From: an uncultured Rhizobiaceae group bacterium
GTDB taxonomy: Bacteria > Pseudomonadota > Alphaproteobacteria > Rhizobiales > Rhizobiaceae
Direction of reading: 5' to 3'
DNA: 38,749 bases
Assembly (NCBI GenBank): GCA_937951645.1
Contig: CALFBM010000037.1
Location: 1-38,749 of the forward strand
Shown here: piece by piece, positions 27,092 through 34,795 of the stretch
Layout: every line of letters begins with the position of its first letter
Position numbering within the stretch: the first letter of the stretch is position 1
The notes under the pieces: generated by a model
What the model was told of the DNA's origin: nothing
Databases searched by the model: none
What the model saw: the letters and a program-made list of their open reading frames with translations, nothing else
Made by a program: the position numbers and the translations under genes

Positions 27092-28690
27092 GTGACGGAT
27101 ACAAGCGTTAAAGCAATCATATCAAACCTCAATGAACTTGGTATCAAAAACCCAGGTAGCGTTTTGGCAAACCAGCAAGCTTCCGAACTTTATGAGCTTT
27201 CAATTGCACGTTCAGAGTGCAGATTAACAGACATGGGTGCTTTATGTGTTGAGACAGGCACACACACTGGGCGTTCTGCCCAGGACAAATTTGTCGTTGA
27301 TGATGATGTAACTAAAGAGACAGTCTGGTGGGATAATAACAAGTCAATGTCTCAGGAAAACTTTGCGACATTAAAAGCTGATATGATGGCGCATGCTGAA
27401 GGCAAAGAACTATTCGTACAAGATTTGCATGGCGGTGCAGACGCCATTTCAAAAATCAAGGTTCGTGTTGTAATGATGAAGGCATGGCACGCACTTTTCA
27501 TTCGTAACTTGCTTATTCGTCCGGAAACTCCGGAACTCGAAGGCTTCAGCCCGGAATTTACAATTATTGACCTTCCAGACTTTAAGGCTGATCCTGAACG
27601 TCATGGCTGTCGTTCAGAAACTGTGATTGCCTGTGATTTTAAGAACAAACTTGTTTTAATTGGTGGTACTTCATACGCAGGTGAGATGAAGAAGTCGGTT
27701 TTCTCTTATCTCAATTTCAAGTTACCTGAATCTGGCGTAATGCCGATGCACTGTTCTGCAAACCACAATGATGACGGTGAAAGTGCTGTATTTTTTGGCC
27801 TTTCAGGAACAGGCAAAACAACCCTTTCAGCGGACCAGTCCCGTACGCTAATTGGTGATGATGAACATGGCTGGAATGCAGATGGCATTTTCAATTTTGA
27901 AGGGGGCTGTTACGCAAAAACAATTCGCTTGTCGCAAGAATCCGAGCCTGAAATTTATTCAACAACACAGCGTTTTGGTACGGTTCTGGAAAATGTTATT
28001 TTAGACGAAAATCGCAAACCCGATTTCGATGATGGGTCTCTTACAGAAAATACACGTTGTGCCTATCCAATTCATTTTATTCCAAATGCTTCTGCAACGG
28101 GTACTGCGCCGCATCCAAAAAACATCATTATGCTAACAGCTGACGCCTTTGGTGTTTTGCCCCCAATAGCAAAATTGACACCGGCCCAAGCGATGTATCA
28201 TTTTCTTTCAGGCTATACCGCAAAAGTTGCCGGCACTGAAAAGGGTGTAAGCGAACCGGAAGCAACATTCTCAACATGTTTTGGCGCACCTTTCATGCCG
28301 CGCCACCCATCTGAGTATGGAAACCTTCTACGTGATCTTATTGCAAAGCATAATGTGGATTGCTGGTTGGTAAACACTGGCTGGACGGGTGGCGCCTACG
28401 GTATTGGTAATCGCATGCCGATCAAGGAAACACGCGGTCTTTTATCTGCTGCACTGGATGGATCGCTTAATAATGCCTCATTCCGCAAGGATGAAAACTT
28501 TGGCTTTATGGTTCCGCAGGCCGTAGCAGGCGTTGAGACATCAATTCTTGATCCGCGTGGCACTTGGTCAGATGCTGATGCTTATGATGCACAAGCAAAA
28601 AAGCTTGTTGGCATGTTTATTGCCAACTTTGAGCAATTTTCCTCACACGTCGATCAAGACGTACGCGATGCAGCGCCTCTGGCTGGGTAA
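27092..28690 (+). CDS. pckA: Phosphoenolpyruvate carboxykinase (ATP), PckA
   Basis: Gluconeogenic enzyme converting oxaloacetate and ATP to PEP, CO2 and ADP. The motifs are FVVDD after [15 protein letters not shown] (oxaloacetate-binding region), [11 protein letters not shown], kinase-1a loop [14 protein letters not shown], kinase-2 LIGDDEHGW, and [18 protein letters not shown]-like [16 protein letters not shown], all complete. I chose GTG 27092, giving 532 residues, close to the usual 536, with AAAAGGG 8 nt upstream. The in-frame ATG at 27035 would give 551 residues but has no ribosome-binding site, and its extra 19 residues do not match the family. It ends 3 nt from the stop of the converging penicillin-binding protein gene. 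Confidence 0.95.
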   Translation: MTDTSVKAIISNLNELGIKNPGSVLANQQASELYELSIARSECRLTDMGALCVETGTHTGRSAQDKFVVDDDVTKETVWWDNNKSMSQENFATLKADMMAHAEGKELFVQDLHGGADAISKIKVRVVMMKAWHALFIRNLLIRPETPELEGFSPEFTIIDLPDFKADPERHGCRSETVIACDFKNKLVLIGGTSYAGEMKKSVFSYLNFKLPESGVMPMHCSANHNDDGESAVFFGLSGTGKTTLSADQSRTLIGDDEHGWNADGIFNFEGGCYAKTIRLSQESEPEIYSTTQRFGTVLENVILDENRKPDFDDGSLTENTRCAYPIHFIPNASATGTAPHPKNIIMLTADAFGVLPPIAKLTPAQAMYHFLSGYTAKVAGTEKGVSEPEATFSTCFGAPFMPRHPSEYGNLLRDLIAKHNVDCWLVNTGWTGGAYGIGNRMPIKETRGLLSAALDGSLNNASFRKDENFGFMVPQAVAGVETSILDPRGTWSDADAYDAQAKKLVGMFIANFEQFSSHVDQDVRDAAPLAG

Positions 28691-28693
28691 ATC

Positions 28694-30916
28694 TCATCCG
28701 CCAAAAATCAAATCGAGAATGGTTCTTGGTTTTTCACGCCTTTTTTGCCCGCCAACATTGGCGGATGGACGCGGATTTCCGTCAATTTCCGAGAGTGTTT
28801 TACGGCGTGTATTATCGCTAGGCCTTTGGTTTGTGATTATCTGGGATGAACCACTCTGGCTTTGACCTTGCCCAACATTTTGTCGAGGTTGAGGTGTGGG
28901 TAACGCAGCTACCTCAGGTTGGTAATTACCAGGCAGAGATGCAAGTTCAGTGCCTTGATGAGCAGGTGACATGAATTTCTGCCAACTAATTGCAGGTAAC
29001 GACCCGCCTGTAACTTTTTTCATCGGCTTGCCGTCATCATTGCCATACCAAACACCAGTAACAAGATTTGCTGTATAGCCCACAAACAATCCATCGCGAG
29101 AATTTTGCGTAGTGCCTGTTTTGCCTGCAACCTGACGTTTGCCAAGGTTGGCGTTTTTACCAGTACCCTTGGTAATTACATGCCTGAGCATGGAATTCAT
29201 CATACCCAGTTCGCGTGCACGAACCACTTTGGGGTTTTGTGTGGATTTGCGTTCGTAAAGAATATTTCCGTCAAGGTCAGTTACACGTTTTACCACATAA
29301 GGTGAAACTGCCCGGCCACCATTGGCGAAAGGAGCATAAGCACCTGTGAGTTCCATTAATGTGACCTCAGATGTGCCCAAGGCAATTGAGGCATTTGGTG
29401 TCAACTTGGATTTAATGCCCATTCTTTGTGCTGTTTTAACAACATTCCCCGGACCGACTTCCATTACAAGCTGAGCTGCAACCGTATTGAGGGATTTTGT
29501 AAGTGCAGTATCCAGTGAAACCGGGCCACGAAACTTGCGGTCATAATTTACAGGTTTCCACTTACCAATTCGAATAGGTGCATCCTGTCTTACAGATTGC
29601 GGCGTCCGGCCTGTTTCAAGAGCTGCCAGATAAACAATCGGCTTAAAGGCAGAACCAGGCTGACGCTTTGCATCCGTTGCCCGGTTAAACTGGCTGTCAG
29701 CGTATTCGCGTCCACCCACAAGTGCTTTCACCGCGCCATAAGGGGTCATGGACACAAGTGCGCCCTGACCAACATTTCGTTTTTCACCATTATCAGCAAG
29801 TGCATCAGCAATTACTTTACCTGCCTGTCTTTGGAGTGCCATATTAATGGTTGTGTCGATGATTACATCTTCACGTAATTCGCCAATCAAGCTTGGTAAT
29901 TGCTTCATAACCAAATCAGCAACATAATGTTCAGACCCACTCCAAAAATGCTTTGCTTTCTTGGCTTGCATGGTCAGTGCTTTGGCAGCTTCGCGGTCCG
30001 TAATAAAATCTGCTCGGCGCATGGTGCCAAGAACAATCTGTGCACGAGCCTCTGCAAGTTCAGGATTTTTGGCAGGTGACAACTTTGAAGGTGCTTTTAA
30101 CAAGCCTGCCAAAAGAGCAGCTTCAGCAAGGTTTACATCTCGTGCTGATTTGGAAAAATACCTGCGAGAAGCTGCATCAACACCGTATGCGCCTGAACCG
30201 AAGTAAACGCGGTTTAAATAAAGTTCAAGAATTTCATCTTTGTCATATTTTTTTTCAAGCCAAAATGCGATGATAAGTTCCTGGACTTTTCGCTCCAGCG
30301 TGCGGGATGGCTTCAGGAAAAGGTTTTTTGCAAGCTGTTGGGTAATGGTTGAACCACCTTCGACAAGACGTTTAGCCATAACATTGCGCACCATGGCCCT
30401 TGTAAATCCAATAGGGTCAAAGCCAAAATGTGATTTATAGCGACGATCTTCAACTGCAATTACTGCCATCGGAATATAAGGCGACATCTCATCAAGGCGC
30501 ATGGCAGCACCACCCGTAAGCCCGCGGTTTGCAATCAATGTACCGTCAGCAGAAACAATTCGTGCATTGGGAGGGCGTTGCGGAATTGCCCAGCTTGTGG
30601 ATTGTGGAAGTTTGGAGGCGTAATACCCTACAAGACCTGCAACACCAATTGCTCCCCAAAGGCCCAGTACGAAGCACCAATAAAGACATCTGCCCATAAA
30701 GCCCATGAAACCGCCGCGTTTGCGAACCTGTTTACGCTTGTTTTGTTTTCGGCGTGCGCTTCCCGCCTTTGCAGGCTTTTTAGCGAATTTTCTTGTTTGT
30801 TTAGGAGAGGCTACTGCACGGTCATCTGATGTCAAACGCATATCCCCATGGTTTTTTTTACGCGCAGGCGCACCAAAGGTCGGTTCTATTCGTGCAGGTT
30901 TTTTGCGTTTTGCCAT
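28694..30916 (-). CDS. Class A penicillin-binding protein (PBP1A/1B-type, bifunctional)
   Basis: A 740-residue type II membrane protein. A very basic cytoplasmic tail (about 1-70, many Lys/Arg) precedes one TM helix (about 77-100). The GT51 glycosyltransferase domain follows (about 130-310), with EDRRYKSHFGFDPIGF, GGSTITQQLAKNLFL, ELYLNRVYFGSGAYG and EAALLAGLLKAPSKLSP. The transpeptidase domain (about 390-670) has the catalytic Ser in QPGSAFKPIVY (about 421), SLN in TKSLNTVAAQL, and KTGTTQNSRDG (about 598-608). The last 70 residues are Gln/Pro/Ser-rich and probably disordered. It polymerises and cross-links peptidoglycan in the periplasm. Which class A paralogue it represents is unclear, so no symbol is given. 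Confidence 0.93.
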   Translation of the reverse strand: MAKRKKPARIEPTFGAPARKKNHGDMRLTSDDRAVASPKQTRKFAKKPAKAGSARRKQNKRKQVRKRGGFMGFMGRCLYWCFVLGLWGAIGVAGLVGYYASKLPQSTSWAIPQRPPNARIVSADGTLIANRGLTGGAAMRLDEMSPYIPMAVIAVEDRRYKSHFGFDPIGFTRAMVRNVMAKRLVEGGSTITQQLAKNLFLKPSRTLERKVQELIIAFWLEKKYDKDEILELYLNRVYFGSGAYGVDAASRRYFSKSARDVNLAEAALLAGLLKAPSKLSPAKNPELAEARAQIVLGTMRRADFITDREAAKALTMQAKKAKHFWSGSEHYVADLVMKQLPSLIGELREDVIIDTTINMALQRQAGKVIADALADNGEKRNVGQGALVSMTPYGAVKALVGGREYADSQFNRATDAKRQPGSAFKPIVYLAALETGRTPQSVRQDAPIRIGKWKPVNYDRKFRGPVSLDTALTKSLNTVAAQLVMEVGPGNVVKTAQRMGIKSKLTPNASIALGTSEVTLMELTGAYAPFANGGRAVSPYVVKRVTDLDGNILYERKSTQNPKVVRARELGMMNSMLRHVITKGTGKNANLGKRQVAGKTGTTQNSRDGLFVGYTANLVTGVWYGNDDGKPMKKVTGGSLPAISWQKFMSPAHQGTELASLPGNYQPEVAALPTPQPRQNVGQGQSQSGSSQIITNQRPSDNTRRKTLSEIDGNPRPSANVGGQKRREKPRTILDLIFGG

Positions 30917-31150
30917 GAAATTTTACTACCATTGCTCAAAGAGCGTCACAGTTAATATGCAGTGAACAATAAATGAGGCAATTTAATGGGACGTAAACAC
31001 TGTAGTAATCTGTAAAAAATACTTTAAAAACAATACTCTCAAACTGTTGATTAAAATTTTAAAGAATTAATTAAACTGATCTTAGCCATTTTATGGTCTT
31101 TTAGGCGTTCAAATTTGTGCATTTTGTACAAAGCAAAACGGATGTTAGCC
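30917..31150. promoter_or_regulatory. AT-rich divergent spacer between PBP and acyltransferase genes
   Basis: A 234-nt region, strongly AT-rich (for example the TTAAAATTTTAAAGAATTAA stretch near 31050-31070), between two outward-facing genes. It must contain both promoters. I cannot pick a confident -35/-10 pair because the sequence has many AT-rich matches. Confidence 0.35.
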
Positions 31151-32305
31151 ATGGCAAATTTAGCTCTTGCGCCCGGATTCCAATCAGGTGGAAACCGTAT
31201 TGATTGGGTAGATTATGCAAAAGGTTTTTGCATAATCTTCGTTGTCATGATGCATGCAACACTGGGCGTTGAAAAACATGCCGTCCTAAAAGAAATTGCT
31301 GAACCCGGCTCCACGGGCTGGATGAACTATGTGGTTACCTTTGCACAGCCGTTTAGAATGCCTGATTTTTTCATGATTTCCGGCTTGTTCTTGGGTTTGG
31401 TAATTGGTCGTTCATGGCTTGGCTATTTTGATCGTAAAGTTGTTCATTTTGCCTACTTTTATGTCATATGGCTTGTAATCCAGTTTGCCTTCAAAAGCCT
31501 TGGCTGGATATCACAAGGCGTGCCAGCTTCTCAAATTGGTGGCAACTTCTTGTTCGCACTGATTGAACCTTATGGAACGCTTTGGTTTATATATATGCTG
31601 CCAGTCATGTTTATCGTGACGCGCTTGCTTGTTAAAGTGCACTGGATATTGGTCTTGGCGGTAGCAGCATTGCTGGAAATAGCCCCAATACATACGGGAA
31701 GCTTGTTGGTGGATGAATTTGCAGCACGCTATGTTTATTTCTTTGCGGGTTACGCACTGGCAAAACCGATTTTCCAATTGGCTGGCTGGGCAAGAGATAA
31801 CATTAGCAAGGCGCTTGGGTTCTTGGGTGTATGGGCGGTTATTAATGGCATCTTCACTTTCACAGCCATGCCGCAGGTTTTTGAAAGTATCTTTGCTGCT
31901 GCAAACCGCCAAATTCCATCCAATATGGCGCAACTGCCAATTGTCTCGCTTGCATTGGGTGCAGCAGGTGCGGTGGCTGTCGTTTGTCTTTGTGCCATAT
32001 TATCCAGATTTAAAGTTGCAGGCTTCTTGCGTTATTTAGGCAAACACTCAATCGTGGTTTATCTGGCCTTTTTTGCACCGATGATCATCACAAGAGAAAT
32101 TCTGTTCAAATTTGCCCCAGGCCTTGATCTGGGAACTACGTCACTGATCGTTCTGCTATCAAGCATAATAGGCCCTGTAATCGCCTATGAATTTACAAGA
32201 ATTACAGGCTGGTTCGGTTTCTTGTTCTCCCGCCCAAAATGGGCATGGATTGATAAAAGCGGGACTGCAAAAGAAGCAAAGGCCAGCTTGCAGGCTGCTG
32301 AGTGA
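31151..32305 (+). CDS. Acyltransferase family 3 membrane protein
   Basis: A 384-residue integral membrane protein with about ten hydrophobic segments and the acyltransferase-3 N-terminal signature: RIDWVDYAKGFCIIFVVMMHAT contains the Arg and the HAT histidine expected in the first helix. This family O-acylates surface sugars or other envelope molecules using acyl-CoA; the substrate here is unknown. Phrases such as PFRMPDFFMISGLFLG and LGKHSIVVYLAFF are typical of the group. ATG 31151 (MANLALAPGFQ) is preferred, with a GGA 8 nt upstream. In-frame starts at 31115 and 31142 would add up to 12 residues. No polysaccharide gene cluster surrounds it. Confidence 0.86.
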   Translation: MANLALAPGFQSGGNRIDWVDYAKGFCIIFVVMMHATLGVEKHAVLKEIAEPGSTGWMNYVVTFAQPFRMPDFFMISGLFLGLVIGRSWLGYFDRKVVHFAYFYVIWLVIQFAFKSLGWISQGVPASQIGGNFLFALIEPYGTLWFIYMLPVMFIVTRLLVKVHWILVLAVAALLEIAPIHTGSLLVDEFAARYVYFFAGYALAKPIFQLAGWARDNISKALGFLGVWAVINGIFTFTAMPQVFESIFAAANRQIPSNMAQLPIVSLALGAAGAVAVVCLCAILSRFKVAGFLRYLGKHSIVVYLAFFAPMIITREILFKFAPGLDLGTTSLIVLLSSIIGPVIAYEFTRITGWFGFLFSRPKWAWIDKSGTAKEAKASLQAAE

Positions 32306-32353
32306 TTTTGGGTCAAATCTTGTAATTTGAATGGCACTTCATATATCTGGGTC

Positions 32354-32878
32354 ATGAAAAGACGTACATTTATCCAATCGTTGGTTGCACTGGTGTCTTT
32401 ACCTGCAACGCCATCCTTATCCTTGGGATCAGCCACAACAGCCGTTCCAGCCGCTACCGCAGTGCCTGCAAAAGCCAGATTTTGGTCTATCTATATGACG
32501 GCTCTTCATGGTGATTGCCCTCCTCATGCCTTGCAGGCCATGACGAATATTTCTGCAACTGACGCGAAAAGATACGTCACTCAACTGATTGCAGAAGGGG
32601 TTATCAAACCAAACCCTCTATTAAAAAATTCAGTTTCCAAAGTTTTCAAAAGCAATGAAGACAGCCTTTTGGAAAAAGTCAAAAAGCGCTCGGAAATGAA
32701 GGCGCAAGCTAAATCAGGCGAGGTCAAGATTGCTGAAACCATAAAGGCAAAAGACGATTTGGACAATGAAGCAGAGTTGCATGATGATTTTGATGATGTC
32801 GATTTGGAAGTTGTCGCAGAAGAAGAGCTAATGGAAGAGGGAACTCAAATACTGGATGAAACTGTCGTTCAGAGTTAA
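32354..32878 (+). CDS. Hypothetical Tat-signal protein with acidic C-terminus
   Basis: A 174-residue protein I do not recognise. The N-terminus MKRRTFIQSLVALVSLPATP looks like a twin-arginine export signal: RRTFIQ followed by a hydrophobic stretch and an Ala/Pro-rich region. The middle (about 42-95) reads FWSIYMTALHGDCPPHALQAM, then ISATDAKRYVTQLIAEGVIKPNP; its pattern resembles a small helical or winged-helix-like fold. The last 60 residues are rich in Lys, then Asp/Glu (HDDFDDVDLEVVAEEELMEE). A TTG at 32327 could extend it by 9 residues. It starts 48 nt after the acyltransferase gene on the same strand, so the two could be co-expressed. Function unknown. Confidence 0.65.
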   Translation: MKRRTFIQSLVALVSLPATPSLSLGSATTAVPAATAVPAKARFWSIYMTALHGDCPPHALQAMTNISATDAKRYVTQLIAEGVIKPNPLLKNSVSKVFKSNEDSLLEKVKKRSEMKAQAKSGEVKIAETIKAKDDLDNEAELHDDFDDVDLEVVAEEELMEEGTQILDETVVQS

Positions 32879-33092
32879 TTAATGTTAGCTTCTTCGAATA
32901 CCCAAAATTAGTGTGGATGGATAAGACTCCAACTGAGCAAGAAGTGAAGATCAGCTTGGAGGTTTCTATGTGCCAGAAGCAGACCTGAATTTTAATTCAC
33001 TCAATGACTGCCACGTACTCATTGCACAGGCGACCTATCTTAAATTCTACCTAATAACGTCAACTTGAAAGACAACGCCAATGTAGCAGATT
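32879..33092 (+). other. 214-nt spacer with a possible gene remnant
   Basis: In one plus-strand frame, 32958-33068 encodes an uninterrupted run reading about GGFYVPEADLNFNSL then NDCHVLIAQATYLKF, ending at a TGA. Upstream in the same frame there are stop codons and no start with a ribosome-binding site. The amino-acid pattern is protein-like, so this may be the C-terminal remnant of a decayed gene. I cannot match it to a family, and it may equally be chance. Confidence 0.25.
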
Positions 33093-33539
33093 TTAGCGTC
33101 TCTTTTTACTCCAACGCATACCTAAAAAACCGACGATTGCGGCAGTGATGGATGAGAAAAAGAAAAACGATGCTCCGCCTGTAGTTAGTATAATCAATCC
33201 TTCGCTAACTTGTTGCCAGTCTCGACAATAGAATAATCTAAGAAGAAAGAGAGATAATAATACTGCGGGAGTTAACATAATAAACCACAGGTGAATCTCC
33301 CATTCTGGCTGATATTTGAAATAAAATAAAATGGCAGCAGATATTAGTAATATTAGAATAGTGCCACCTAACCACAAGATATTAACAGCTAAACTTACGT
33401 AGGCAAAATTAACACCATCTAAGGTGCACGGCGCATAATCGTTTCCACCCAACATCAAAAAAAGTAAAATTAAATACCAAATAGTTATCAAGGATAACGG
33501 TAAAAAACGCCAAGCTTTCTTGTTCATTCCAATATCCAT
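33093..33539 (-). CDS. Hypothetical four-helix membrane protein
   Basis: A 148-residue protein with four predicted hydrophobic helices at about 13-31, 47-70, 83-103 and 112-140, a short soluble loop with Cys (YAPCTLDG) after the first, and a basic tail RWSKKRR. I recognise no family. An alternative ATG at 33527 (MNKKAWRFLP) would drop four residues. The lower GC and isolation between an apparently decayed stretch and mbfA suggest an accessory gene. A short palindrome sits directly before its start. Confidence 0.6.
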   Translation of the reverse strand: MDIGMNKKAWRFLPLSLITIWYLILLFLMLGGNDYAPCTLDGVNFAYVSLAVNILWLGGTILILLISAAILFYFKYQPEWEIHLWFIMLTPAVLLSLFLLRLFYCRDWQQVSEGLIILTTGGASFFFFSSITAAIVGFLGMRWSKKRR

Positions 33540-33543
33540 AAGT

Positions 33544-33557
33544 TACTCATTTGAGTA
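33544..33557 (-). promoter_or_regulatory. Short palindrome in front of the small membrane protein gene
   Basis: TACTCA-TT-TGAGTA is a perfect inverted repeat with 6-bp arms, ending 4 nt before the start codon at 33539. It could be an operator or a start-occluding hairpin. Short palindromes occur by chance, so confidence is low. Confidence 0.25.
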
Positions 33558-33630
33558 TGATTGCAGTCTGATTTGAATATGTCGAAGAGAAATCCAATGG
33601 CCATATTGGTTCATAAACAACCATTTAACC

Positions 33631-34614
33631 TCAAGCCTGTCCAATCAATATCCCTGCGCCCAATACCAGTATGCCACCCAGCATGATCTGCATTACCGCC
33701 TTGAGCCAAGGTGTTTCCATATATTTGTTTTGTATCCAGGTAATCACAAACAGTTCCACAAAGACAATCGCAAAGGCTAGATAGGTTGCTATCCAGAAGT
33801 CTGGAATTAAATATGGAAGTGCGTGGCCTAATCCGCCTAGTGTGGTCATGACGCCTGTGGCAATCCCGCGTTTAATTGGGGAGCCACGGCCTGAGATGAT
33901 GCCATCGTCAGATGCTACTTCCGTAAAGCCCATGGAAATGCCGGCACCGATGGAGGCAGCCAGGCCAACGAGCAAGGTCGTCCATGTGTCTTGTGTGGCA
34001 AAAGCTGTGGCAAAGATGGGTGCGAGTGTTGAGATAGAACCATCAATCAAACCTGCAAGACCTGGTTGAACATAGGTCAAAACAAATTGCTTGTGCTCGG
34101 TTGCAGCCTCCATTTCCTTGATATCTTGCGTAATGTTGCTGGCTTCTGCATCTTGTGCTGCCGCCATATGGCCAGCTTCTGCTGCAGCCAAAGTACCAAG
34201 CAGTTTTCTAATCGATGCATCTTTTGTTTGTTTAGTGGCTGCAGTGTAAAAACGATAAGCCTGCGCTTCCATGCTGGCTGCCTGCTTGCGTACTTCTTCA
34301 ACGCCAAAAGGTTTTACCAGCCAATCCGGTTTGCGGTTGTAAAATCCTGAAACATGTTCGCGTCTGATAAGCGGTATGGTCTCGCCAAATATTTCCTGAT
34401 GAAGTTCAATCAGCCATTGGCGGTGCTGGTTTTCTTCCCCAACCATCTCATCAAAAAGCTTGGCGCTGTCAGGAAAGTCTTCACGAAGCCCGTCTGCATA
34501 ACTTGCATAAATACGGGCATCATCTTCCTCAGATGAAATTGCAAGCGCCAGAATTTCCTGTTCGCTCAGGGATGAAAATGTTTTTTTGCTACTGGGTAAA
34601 AATCTTGAAATCAT
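33631..34614 (-). CDS. mbfA: MbfA: membrane-bound ferritin-like iron exporter
   Basis: A 327-residue two-domain protein. Residues about 15-165 form a ferritin-like (rubrerythrin-type) domain with two E...ExxH sets: SEEDDARIYASYA, GEENQHRQWL (Glu61/His64), SMEAQAYRFY and AAAEAGHMAA (Glu146/His149), a di-iron site. Residues about 180-327 are a VIT1/CCC1-type membrane domain beginning PGLAGLIDGSISTLAPIFA, with several TM helices and a hydrophobic end. In Bradyrhizobium and Agrobacterium MbfA exports iron and protects from iron and peroxide stress, under control of Irr. The upstream box at 34627-34643 fits that control. It may be the only gene in its transcript. Confidence 0.92.
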   Translation of the reverse strand: MISRFLPSSKKTFSSLSEQEILALAISSEEDDARIYASYADGLREDFPDSAKLFDEMVGEENQHRQWLIELHQEIFGETIPLIRREHVSGFYNRKPDWLVKPFGVEEVRKQAASMEAQAYRFYTAATKQTKDASIRKLLGTLAAAEAGHMAAAQDAEASNITQDIKEMEAATEHKQFVLTYVQPGLAGLIDGSISTLAPIFATAFATQDTWTTLLVGLAASIGAGISMGFTEVASDDGIISGRGSPIKRGIATGVMTTLGGLGHALPYLIPDFWIATYLAFAIVFVELFVITWIQNKYMETPWLKAVMQIMLGGILVLGAGILIGQA

Positions 34615-34626
34615 GATATTATCTTC

Positions 34627-34643
34627 TTTAGAATAATTCTAAA
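34627..34643 (-). promoter_or_regulatory. Irr-type operator (iron control element) before mbfA
   Basis: TTTAGAA-TAA-TTCTAAA is a perfect 7-bp palindrome with a 3-nt centre, matching the consensus I recall for Irr boxes in Rhizobiales. It begins 12 nt before the mbfA start codon and overlaps the predicted transcription start. Irr is active under low iron, so binding would keep the iron exporter off until iron is plentiful. Confidence 0.85.
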
Positions 34644-34645
34644 CT

Positions 34646-34674
34646 AATATAGTGCGTATAATTTAACTCGCCAA
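34646..34674 (-). promoter_or_regulatory. Predicted mbfA promoter
   Basis: On the minus strand, TTGGCG (34669-34674) and TATATT (34646-34651) are 17 nt apart. The expected transcription start falls inside the Irr box, which is 2 nt downstream of the -10 box. Confidence 0.55.
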
Positions 34675-34740
34675 GAGCAGATTTGGTAAAATATTTATCT
34701 TATAAAAAATGACAAGATATCAAATTCCGCTGATATTTTT

Positions 34741-34768
34741 AAAAATAAAAAGCGCAAATGAATGCGCT
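34741..34768 (-). terminator. Rho-independent terminator of serC-serA
   Basis: On the minus strand AGCGCA-TTCATT-TGCGCT (6-bp stem, 6-nt loop) is followed by TTTTATTTTT. It lies 27 nt past the serA stop and ends the serine operon before mbfA's control region. Confidence 0.85.
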
Positions 34769-34795
34769 CTTAAGTGATTTTATGGATGCTAAAGC

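Noticed and set aside
32313-32330. TCAAAT-CTTGTA-ATTTGA hairpin after the acyltransferase gene as terminator
   Set aside because: AT-only stem of 6 bp without a U-tract; too weak to call.
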